DNA of 64,000 nt, taken from CAWCPR01 sp963797475 (GTDB lineage: Bacteria; Chloroflexota; Anaerolineae; Anaerolineales; UBA4823). Below the pieces are notes generated by a model that saw nothing but the letters and a program-made list of their open reading frames with translations, was not told where the DNA came from and did no database searches. Where the stretch lies: positions 1,178,001 through 1,242,000 of the forward strand of contig CAWCPR010000003.1 of the NCBI GenBank assembly GCA_963797475.1, read 5' to 3'. This document shows, piece after piece, positions 15,996 to 22,285 of this stretch. Position numbers and translations under genes: made by a program. Positions within the stretch are counted from its first letter, which is position 1. The number at the start of each line of letters is the position of its first letter.

Positions 15996-17249
15996 TTATT
16001 TCCCTGATGGTGATCTTAACCATAAACTCACCTGCTCGGGCTGCATGGTTTCCTGAACCACATTCAACAGGCTCTCGCTGATCTCGTCCAGGTCCACCTG
16101 CTGGCGCACCGTAGCCGCGAAGGCTTCCAGGGTCTTCTCGGCGTCGTACTTGCGCCGGAAGAAGCGCCGGTCGATGTCGTTCTGGATGCGGCGTCTCAAT
16201 GGCGTGAACAGCGCCGCAATTGCCAGGGTGGAGATCACGGTCACCACCGTCGATTGGCCCTGCCCAGTCAGGGTCTGGAAAAGACCTTGAAGTAGAACCA
16301 CACTGCCGAAATACACCACTGCAAGGCTGGTGGTCAAGGCGCCATAGATCAAAGTACGCCGGATGATGATATCGATATCCCACAATCGGTACCTCAAAAT
16401 TGCAGTCGCCAATGAGAATAAAAAGAAGAGCAGAAAGAGTACATTAAGACTGCCGCCGACGAGATAATAGAGCAACTTTTGGACCCCCTGATCCCGTAGC
16501 GGTGAATAGATCAATGGAGAGAGAATGAACACGGATGCCTGGAGCGCAAACAAGGCAAATCCAAACACAACCCATTTGATCTGCTGTCGTTCGATAGGTC
16601 CGGAGATCCTGCGGTAACGTGTAATTTGGGCAACGGCACCGACAATCATAGATCCGACAATAATGAATAGGATGAACCATCCAAAAGCGGTGAGCGCTCC
16701 TAAAACGAATGGATCTGTGCTAAAAACCAGGCTGAGAGCTGCTGCTGCCAGGACTATCGCGACAAGACGCGTCCAGCGCGGATAAAAGCGACTGTTCGGA
16801 AAGAGATAACTAAAAACGATCAGCGTCCAAACTCCAACAGCCTGCATCAAGCTGACCGGCAGTCTCCAGGCGGGGTTATCCTTTACCAGAGCTTCCGTCA
16901 AAACTTGAAAAAATGTTGGTCCCAGCCCCACCAGGGCGACAGACAGAAAGATGGCCATGCTTGAATTCGACTGCCACCAGAAGACGAGTATCGCCAGGAG
17001 GAGGGATACGATTGAAACCAGGGAGGTCAAACCTGCCATATAAGCGGCGTAGAATGTCAGGGATAGATTTAAATTTCCGAGCGCGCTGGCCTCTGCTGGC
17101 CCTAACTGAAAGTAGATACATTCCCCTCCAAAACAGATCGATTCCAAGCGCAGAAAGTATGCTGGCATACCGGCGAGTAACACCGACAGACTGATCAAAA
17201 CCAGGGCGATCCAGGCCGCCCTTACCAATAGCAATAACCGGCAACTCAT
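15996..17249 (-). CDS. Seven-helix receptor-like membrane protein, array copy E
   Basis: This receptor of 417 residues begins directly with the first helix (LLLVRAAWIALVLISLSVLL). An outer loop with CFGGECIYFQLGPAEASALGN follows, of which ESICFGGECIYF is unique and carries two cysteines. Next come the remaining helices and the family block WDIDIIIRRTLIYGALTTSL, FFRRKYDAEKTLEAFAATV and VDLDEISESLLNVVQETMQP. It starts two bases after the stop of the second flavin split-barrel gene, with AAAGGG almost touching the ATG, so translation is coupled to that gene. Confidence 0.82.
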   Translation of the reverse strand: MSCRLLLLVRAAWIALVLISLSVLLAGMPAYFLRLESICFGGECIYFQLGPAEASALGNLNLSLTFYAAYMAGLTSLVSIVSLLLAILVFWWQSNSSMAIFLSVALVGLGPTFFQVLTEALVKDNPAWRLPVSLMQAVGVWTLIVFSYLFPNSRFYPRWTRLVAIVLAAAALSLVFSTDPFVLGALTAFGWFILFIIVGSMIVGAVAQITRYRRISGPIERQQIKWVVFGFALFALQASVFILSPLIYSPLRDQGVQKLLYYLVGGSLNVLFLLFFLFSLATAILRYRLWDIDIIIRRTLIYGALTTSLAVVYFGSVVLLQGLFQTLTGQGQSTVVTVISTLAIAALFTPLRRRIQNDIDRRFFRRKYDAEKTLEAFAATVRQQVDLDEISESLLNVVQETMQPEQVSLWLRSPSGK

Positions 17250-17253
17250 CCCT

Positions 17254-17703
17254 TTAAACCTTGCCCTCTTCTACCGCCCAAGCGGCCAATTGTTCATATT
17301 CATGCCACGGGATCCGTGGGCGTTCTAAGCCGCGCTGTTGCAAGAACTTTTTCGCTGTCCGCCGGCCATCCAACACGAATTTAATGTAGCTTCTGATCCC
17401 TTCGATGCCCATGCCTGGAATTAAACGTCCAGGCATAAGAGACCAGCCGTCTGTATCCTGTTCCAACATTCCGCGAACCTGGAGACTCTTCAAGTTCCAC
17501 AAGCGTTCGTCATGATAATGGCACAGCAAACAAGCAGGACCAGGCCGGAAACCCGCCTGAGGAGACACCTGTATCATCAATCTCTGTTTGACTGGCTCAA
17601 GCGAAAAGCGGCAGCGCACGCTGAAGGGATAGCCCTGAGCATCCACGACGGTTAAAACTGCGCTGGAAAACATCGGAAGGTACCGCAAGATCTTATCCCA
17701 CAT
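17254..17703 (-). CDS. Pyridoxamine 5'-phosphate oxidase-like flavin split-barrel protein, second of a pair
   Basis: This protein of 149 residues has the strand pattern of FMN-binding split barrels. SSAVLTVVDAQGYPFSVRCR at the N-terminus corresponds to the first strands that hold the flavin, and a central CLLCHYHDERLWNLKSLQVRG stretch (quoted as CLLCHYHDE and LWNLKSLQVRG) follows. The last 50 residues are helical and basic. I chose the ATG at 17703 because GGGAGG lies six bases before it. It overlaps the end of the preceding gene by 11 bases. The family includes F420- or FMN-dependent reductases and heme-related enzymes, so the substrate is open. Confidence 0.65.
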   Translation of the reverse strand: MWDKILRYLPMFSSAVLTVVDAQGYPFSVRCRFSLEPVKQRLMIQVSPQAGFRPGPACLLCHYHDERLWNLKSLQVRGMLEQDTDGWSLMPGRLIPGMGIEGIRSYIKFVLDGRRTAKKFLQQRGLERPRIPWHEYEQLAAWAVEEGKV

Positions 17704-18226
17704 AAGTCGCCTCCCACAATTCGGGTACCCGGCTGAAATCACCCTGTTCCCACCAGGAGATCCGCTGCGGGGTAATTGTGATCACCAGGCGCATGAAATA
17801 CCAATCCATCAGGTAGCGCGTGATCGGATTTTTCATATAGAGGCCAAGAGCAGGTTGGTCACGCATAACTTTTTTTGCCTGGGCTTTAACAGCCGCGAAC
17901 AACTCTTCGCCAAAATCTGCAATCGAGGCCGCGATTCTATCCTTAACGCAGGCTTTGCCCTGCACCAGAACTGCTGGCGGGTTTTCCAAACCGCTTCCCG
18001 TTGGTTCGGAAAAAAGCAGCGCCACCAACGGATTACGACGGATATTAATCACTTTCTGGGACAATCCAATCGGAGTCAGGATGACAAATTGCATCTGTGA
18101 GGCGAGGTAAATTGGAAGAACGGGCCAGGTACTGGTCTGGCCGTCGCGGCCGATGGTGGAAAATTCGCAGGTGAAAAAATTGTAAAATACAAATTCAACC
18201 TTGAATGGTAGTTGAGTGCCCGTCAT
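17693..18226 (-). CDS. Pyridoxamine 5'-phosphate oxidase-like flavin split-barrel protein, first of a pair
   Basis: This protein of 177 residues fits the PNPOx-like split-barrel family. It has strands around WPVLPIYLASQMQFVILTPI and NIRRNPLVALLFSEPTGSGL, the region that usually binds FMN phosphate, then VLVQGKACV. The C-terminus ends in RISWWEQGDF, similar to family members that process F420 or heme-type substrates. The ATG at 18226 has GGAAGG upstream. It forms a two-gene unit with the next split-barrel gene, embedded between receptor copies on the same strand. This hints at a redox cofactor role in the signalling island, which is inference from position only. Confidence 0.65.
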   Translation of the reverse strand: MTGTQLPFKVEFVFYNFFTCEFSTIGRDGQTSTWPVLPIYLASQMQFVILTPIGLSQKVINIRRNPLVALLFSEPTGSGLENPPAVLVQGKACVKDRIAASIADFGEELFAAVKAQAKKVMRDQPALGLYMKNPITRYLMDWYFMRLVITITPQRISWWEQGDFSRVPELWEATYVG

Positions 18227-18258
18227 ATTGCCTTCCTATTTTGATAAATCTCTATTCA

Positions 18259-18492
18259 TCATTTTGTGTGGTGCGTCCACAAGCGCCCAACACTTTTGCC
18301 GATATCAAATGAACGTTCCCCAGGCTTTCTCAGCCACAGGCTCACCTGCTCCGGCTGCATGGTCTCCTGCAACACCGCAAGCAGGCTGGCGCTGATCTCG
18401 TCCAGGTCCACCTGCTGGCGCACCGTGCGGGCGAAGGCTTCGAGCGCCTTCTCGGCGTCGTAGTTCTTGCGGTAGAAGCGCCGGTCGATGTC
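18259..18492 (-). pseudogene. C-terminal remnant of a seven-helix receptor (array copy F)
   Basis: Only the end of the receptor family survives: DIDRRFYRKNYDAEKALEAF, VDLDEISASLLAVLQETMQP and SLWLRKP. Homology starts abruptly at 18492. The bases just beyond, which in other copies encode RRRIQN, are replaced by unrelated sequence that leads into the HicBA cassette on the opposite strand. An open frame extends to 18579 but has no membrane helices and no family sequence there, so a functional protein is unlikely. The simplest reading is truncation by insertion or deletion when the toxin-antitoxin cassette arrived. Confidence 0.75.
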
Positions 18493-18515
18493 ACGCCCAA
18501 TACTGAAGCATATGG

Positions 18516-18555
18516 TAAAATCATCGTTCTGTGAGCCATCGATAGACTTTATCGA
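18516..18555 (+). promoter_or_regulatory. Probable hicBA promoter and operator
   Basis: TAAAAT (18516-18521) is a fair -10 box. It is followed by the inverted repeat TCGATA-N5-TATCGA (18539-18555), placed 14 bases before the HicB start codon. HicB antitoxins commonly repress their own operon through palindromes near the promoter, so this is the natural operator candidate. Confidence 0.45.
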
Positions 18556-18569
18556 GTGTCGGAGAGAAG

Positions 18570-18788
18570 ATGAGATCATTTATCGCCTACATCGAGTTTG
18601 ATCCAGGTACGAACCTATACGTTGGCAGTGTTCCGGGATTACCCGGTGCCCACACCCAAGCGGAAACTTTGGACGAACTGCAAGAGAACTTGAAAGAGGT
18701 GATTGGACTTTGCCTGGAAGAATATGAGGCTGACCTGCCCGATCTACCCCATTTTGTCGGGTTGCAGCAAATTGAAATTCCGATATGA
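18570..18788 (+). CDS. hicB: HicB-family antitoxin
   Basis: The 72 residues match the partial RNase H-like fold of HicB: FIAYIEFDPGTNLYVGSVPGLPGAHTQAETLDE is the family core (FIAYIEFDPGTNLY then GSVPGLPGAHTQAETLDE). A helix with LKEVIGLCLEEYE follows. No C-terminal DNA-binding domain is present, so this is the short type. HicB binds and neutralises the HicA RNase. GGAGAG precedes the ATG. The end overlaps the start of hicA by four bases (ATGA). The order antitoxin then toxin and the opposite strand relative to all neighbours mark the pair as an inserted cassette. Confidence 0.88.
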   Translation: MRSFIAYIEFDPGTNLYVGSVPGLPGAHTQAETLDELQENLKEVIGLCLEEYEADLPDLPHFVGLQQIEIPI

Positions 18789-19018
18789 CCCATCTCCCTG
18801 TAGTTAATTTCAGGACCATGGAGAAGATGCTCCTCCAGATGGGCTTTGTGGCTGTCAGACAAAAAGGCAGCCACGTTTTTTATCGGCATCCGGATGGACG
18901 AACCACAACTCTGCCTAAGCATCCTGGGCGCGATCTGGCGCGTCCTCTGATCCGAGAAATCTTGAGAGAGGTACAAATCACACCCGAAGAGTTCATTGAA
19001 ATCATCAATAAGCTGTGA
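18785..19018 (+). CDS. hicA: HicA-family mRNA interferase toxin
   Basis: This double-stranded-RNA-binding-fold toxin of 77 residues has the expected pattern: a helix with MEKMLLQMGF, the catalytic His in GSHVFYRHPDGR, and LPKHPGRDLARPLIREILRE, which continues the fold. The active site and full length look intact. HicA cleaves mRNA without need of ribosomes when HicB is lost. It is coupled to hicB by a four-base overlap. Its stop lies 26 bases from the end of receptor copy G on the other strand. Confidence 0.88.
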   Translation: MTHLPVVNFRTMEKMLLQMGFVAVRQKGSHVFYRHPDGRTTTLPKHPGRDLARPLIREILREVQITPEEFIEIINKL

Positions 19019-19044
19019 GATCGAGAAGAGCAATCTGAAGATGA

Positions 19045-20316
19045 TCATGGCTTCTTATATTTTTCTATACCCTTCAACCACAGGCTCACCATCTCCGGCT
19101 GCATGGTCTCCTGCACCACCCCAAGCAGGCTCTCGCTGATCTCGTCCAGGTCCACCTGCTGGCGCACCGTGTGGGCGAAAGTTTCCAGCGCCTTCTCGGC
19201 GTCGTATTTCTTGCGGTAGAAGCGCCGGTCGATGTCGTTTTGGATGCGCCGGCGCAATGGTGTGAACAGGGATGCAATCGCCAGGGTCGAGATCACGGTT
19301 ACAACCGGGGATTGGCTTTGACCGGTCAGGGACTGGAAGAGTCCTTGCAGCAGGATCACACTGCCGAAATACACCAGCGCCAGGGTAGCGGTGAGGCCGC
19401 CGTAAACCAGCGTGCGGTTGATCAGTATATCGATCTCCCACAGACGCGAGCGGACCATCGCCACCCCAATTGAGAGCGGCAGCAGGAGGAAGATAAAGTT
19501 TCCCAACCCGCCCGATAGGATAAAAAAGAAGGTGGATTGGGTATAAGCCGGGCTGAAAATCATGGGCAGGATACCTGCAATAGCCAGGGCAAACATCATG
19601 CTGATGCCATAAACCACCCACTTGGTCTGCTGGCGCTGGGTGGGCGTGGAGACGCGCCGGTAGCGGTAAACCTGCGACGCGAGCATGAATGCGAACAGGC
19701 TGGGAAAATACACCGATCCAAACCACGGCAAAATGGTGCCGATATCCAGAAATGTCCCGGAAAAAACAAGGCTGGACAGCAGCACCAGCGAGTAAGCCAG
19801 CACCACCCAACCCATCCAGCGCGGCGCGAAATGACCGCTGGGAAAGAGGGTGAAGAACAACAGAAAGCTGACCCAGGCAGCAGCGGTGAGACCCCGCGCC
19901 AGAATGGCCCACGGCGCGCTTACCAGGCCCAGGGCATTGATGACCCCATTATTGGCGCTAAACGTCAGTAGAAAAAAAGCCACAAACAGGGGCATCCATT
20001 CACCCGGCTTGCGCAGAAGGATGACCAGCGCCGTAAGAAAAAATAAGGAATTGAGGATCAATCGGGAGATCAGCGTGTAAGCGCCCCAGGCCGGAAGGGT
20101 GATGCCCATCGCTTCTAACTGGCGCAGGTTTTCGACGGTCATCAGCCCTTGTTGAGCGCACTGGCTGGAACCGGCTGTACAAATTTGCATCTGCTGCGCC
20201 AGGAAAACGGGAGCGGCCTGGACAAGGGCGACCAGGATCAGCGCCGCCAGGGCCAGCCATGCCGCCCGAGCCCAGCGGCGTTCGTTATCGATTTTCGCTT
20301 GTTTGGCTGTCTGCAT
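19045..20316 (-). CDS. Seven-helix receptor-like membrane protein, array copy G
   Basis: This copy of 423 residues has a basic N-terminal tail (QAKIDNERRWAR), helix 1, and an outer loop with CTAGSSQCAQQGLM, where two cysteines are seven residues apart, as in copies D and E. Several helices follow, including FFTLFPSGHFAPRWMGW, then WEIDILINRTLVYGGLTATL. The shared block FYRKKYDAEKALETFAHTV and VDLDEISESLLGVVQETMQP ends at SLWLKG. No output domain is present. GAGGAT stands ahead of the ATG, as it does upstream of copy H. The HicBA cassette lies just beyond its 3' end. Confidence 0.82.
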   Translation of the reverse strand: MQTAKQAKIDNERRWARAAWLALAALILVALVQAAPVFLAQQMQICTAGSSQCAQQGLMTVENLRQLEAMGITLPAWGAYTLISRLILNSLFFLTALVILLRKPGEWMPLFVAFFLLTFSANNGVINALGLVSAPWAILARGLTAAAWVSFLLFFTLFPSGHFAPRWMGWVVLAYSLVLLSSLVFSGTFLDIGTILPWFGSVYFPSLFAFMLASQVYRYRRVSTPTQRQQTKWVVYGISMMFALAIAGILPMIFSPAYTQSTFFFILSGGLGNFIFLLLPLSIGVAMVRSRLWEIDILINRTLVYGGLTATLALVYFGSVILLQGLFQSLTGQSQSPVVTVISTLAIASLFTPLRRRIQNDIDRRFYRKKYDAEKALETFAHTVRQQVDLDEISESLLGVVQETMQPEMVSLWLKGIEKYKKP

Positions 20317-20332
20317 CCGATATCCTCATTTA

Positions 20333-21602
20333 TCACTTTTCAAGTTGCACAGTCCTGCCCACGCCTCGCAGGCGGATTTCGCCCGACCCTCGCCTGAAAT
20401 CGGAAGAGGGATGTGAGGGTGATAGCCTCAGCCACAAACTCACCTGCTCCGGCTGCATGGTCTCCTGCACCACCTTCAGCAGGCTGGCGCTGATCTCGTC
20501 CAGGTCCACCTCCTGGCGCACCGTAAGGGCGAAAGCCTCCAGCGCCTGCTCAGCGTCATATTTCTTGCGGTAGAAGCGCCGGTCGATGTCGTTCTGGATG
20601 CGGCGACGCAGGGGCGTGAACAAGGCCGCAATCGCCAGGGTCGAGATCACCGTCACAACCTGGGATTGGCTCTGGCCGGTCAGGGCCTGGAAGAGCCCCT
20701 GCAGCAGCAGCACGCTGCCGAAATAGACCAACGCCAGCGTGGCGGTCAAAGCGCCATACACCAGCGTGCGGCGGATGATAATATCAATATTGTACAGCCG
20801 GTAGCGCAGCACGGCCACGCCGATGGCGAGAGGTGGGAACAGGCCGGCGATGAGGTAATAGCACATCGCAAAGAAGCCGTTCCCCAGACTCATCACCTGA
20901 CCGCCGGTTACCAGGGGATAGGCGATCAAGCCCAGAATCGTATAGATAGCCTCGGATCCGGCGAATAGAGCCAGCCACTTGATCTGCTGGCGTTCCAGAA
21001 AGCTGCCCTTCCGGTAACGCAGAACCGGCAAAACCAAATCCAGGGCCAGGATCGGCATGAAGACCAGCAGGCCAACCAAAAGAATCGGCTGCGCTGACTT
21101 TTCCAGGGCAGGCAGGAAAAAGGGATTAGCCATCTGGCTTAAGGAGAGAGGCTGTACTCAGGAAAATGAGGCTGGCCAGAGGGGTTGAGATCCCAAGCAG
21201 CCGGTAGATCCAGGGAGCTGCTCCCGGCGGGTAAATCTTGCCGTCCGGGAAGTGCAAGAACATCAAGAAAAGCGCTGACCAAGCGAAGATCTGATTAAAA
21301 GCGTAGAACAGGGCAAAAGGCACATTCCCGATCTCCGCTCGGATAGAGCCATAGGCAACGCTCCCAGACCACACGATGAGCAGGAGCCCGACGACATTTC
21401 CGGGCGCACGCCGGATGATTAGAAACCCGACCAGGAGGGTGAGCGGTGTAAGCAACAGGACCGCAACCGCCCGGTAGATGGTCGAATGAAAAGTGAAATC
21501 CGGCGCCAGCGGGTGCAGGAGAAAATCTACCAGAGCCAGGCCGTCCAGAAAGAGGGCTACCCCGCTGAGCAGGAGGACGATACGGTCAAATATAGCTTTC
21601 AT
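20333..21602 (-). pseudogene. Seven-helix receptor-like membrane protein, array copy H, split into two overlapping frames
   Basis: Two frames together make one receptor. The first (21602-21126, 158 residues) has the N-terminal helices and FLHFPDGKIYPP. The second (21133-20333, 266 residues) has the later helices, YNIDIIIRRTLVYGALTATL, FYRKKYDAEQALEAFALTV and VDLDEISASLLKVVQETMQP. They overlap by eight bases at GATGGCTAA, where the ATG of the second sits just before the stop of the first. Removing one base would join them in frame. It could be a frameshift mutation, a base-call error, or two subunits made by reinitiation; the overlap would allow the last. I label it broken, with the two-subunit option open. 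Confidence 0.6.
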
Positions 21603-21631
21603 CGTTTAGATCGATATCCTCACCACTATTC

Positions 21632-22111
21632 TTAAGCTTTACGTATGCCCGCCCGGAAAATGGAAAGCGCCAGCGCAACGCCGTAAACGAGATGCGCCGC
21701 CAGGAACTCCAGGGCGGGCAACTCCTTTAAAGACGAGCCGGTCCTGGGCAAAAGCAAGAACCCCGCCAGCAGGTAAAGCAGGCCCCCATAAACCAGCCCA
21801 GCAAGCGCCTCCAGCCAGGCGGAGCCCCCTTGCCGGAAACGCCGCCTCAACCAGGTCCAGATGGCGGCATAGACTGCGCCGTATATGCCCGCGACAGCCA
21901 GGTGCAGCAGGACGCCGGTCACTGGCGTACCGGCTGCACTGGGGGTAAAACGGGAAAGCAGGCTGGCCGGGCCTTCCCCGCGCGCCAGTCCGGCCAGGAT
22001 CAGGAAAACAGCCATCACCAACCCGGCCAGCATACCGTTTAGCAAACCTTCTACGGCGAGATCGCCGAGATCATAATCTTCCTTTTTGAACAAAGTTTTA
22101 GTATCAGACAT
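21632..22111 (-). CDS. Small four-helix membrane protein of unknown function
   Basis: The 159 residues contain four hydrophobic stretches, around GMLAGLVMAVFLILAGL, TGVLLHLAVAGIYGAVYAAI, LAGLVYGGLLYLLAGFLLL and LAAHLVYGVALALSIF. The first 25 residues are acidic and cytosolic. The glycine-rich AGLV and GIYGAVYA patterns resemble small YagU/DUF1440-like membrane proteins, but I cannot assign a family. The ATG at 22111 is preferred because GAGGTG lies five bases ahead; an upstream ATG at 22129 has no site. It is the first gene after the promoter element at 22184-22230, so it heads the receptor run. Confidence 0.65.
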   Translation of the reverse strand: MSDTKTLFKKEDYDLGDLAVEGLLNGMLAGLVMAVFLILAGLARGEGPASLLSRFTPSAAGTPVTGVLLHLAVAGIYGAVYAAIWTWLRRRFRQGGSAWLEALAGLVYGGLLYLLAGFLLLPRTGSSLKELPALEFLAAHLVYGVALALSIFRAGIRKA

Positions 22112-22183
22112 GGCGCACCTCACGCTCATCGAACCTCTCCAACCTGAAAAGGTCCCCCATTCCCATCGGATTTATCTAAATCA

Positions 22184-22230
22184 ATCATACCCGGCATGCG
22201 TCTCTCAATCGTTACGAAAGGTGTTACGAA
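22184..22230 (-). promoter_or_regulatory. Promoter at the head of the receptor run with the shared direct-repeat operator
   Basis: On the minus strand TATGAT (22189-22184) is a -10 box about 73 bases before the start at 22111. Plus-strand GTTACGAA at 22211-22218 and 22223-22230 forms a direct repeat 12 bases apart, and a third partial copy GTTACGC lies at 22240. The distance between repeat edge and -10 edge is 22, identical to the phosphatase promoter at 9013-9059, and the 20-bp repeat differs at one base. Confidence 0.65.
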
Positions 22231-22285
22231 GAACACCTCGTTACGCTTTTTGGGTTAAAATAACCCCTGTAATGAGGGCAACCGC

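Noticed and set aside
10607..21602. The receptor copies as histidine kinases
   Set aside because: The C-terminal helices resemble a linker, but no H-box and no ATPase domain follow; each protein ends about 60 residues after the FYRKKYD block.
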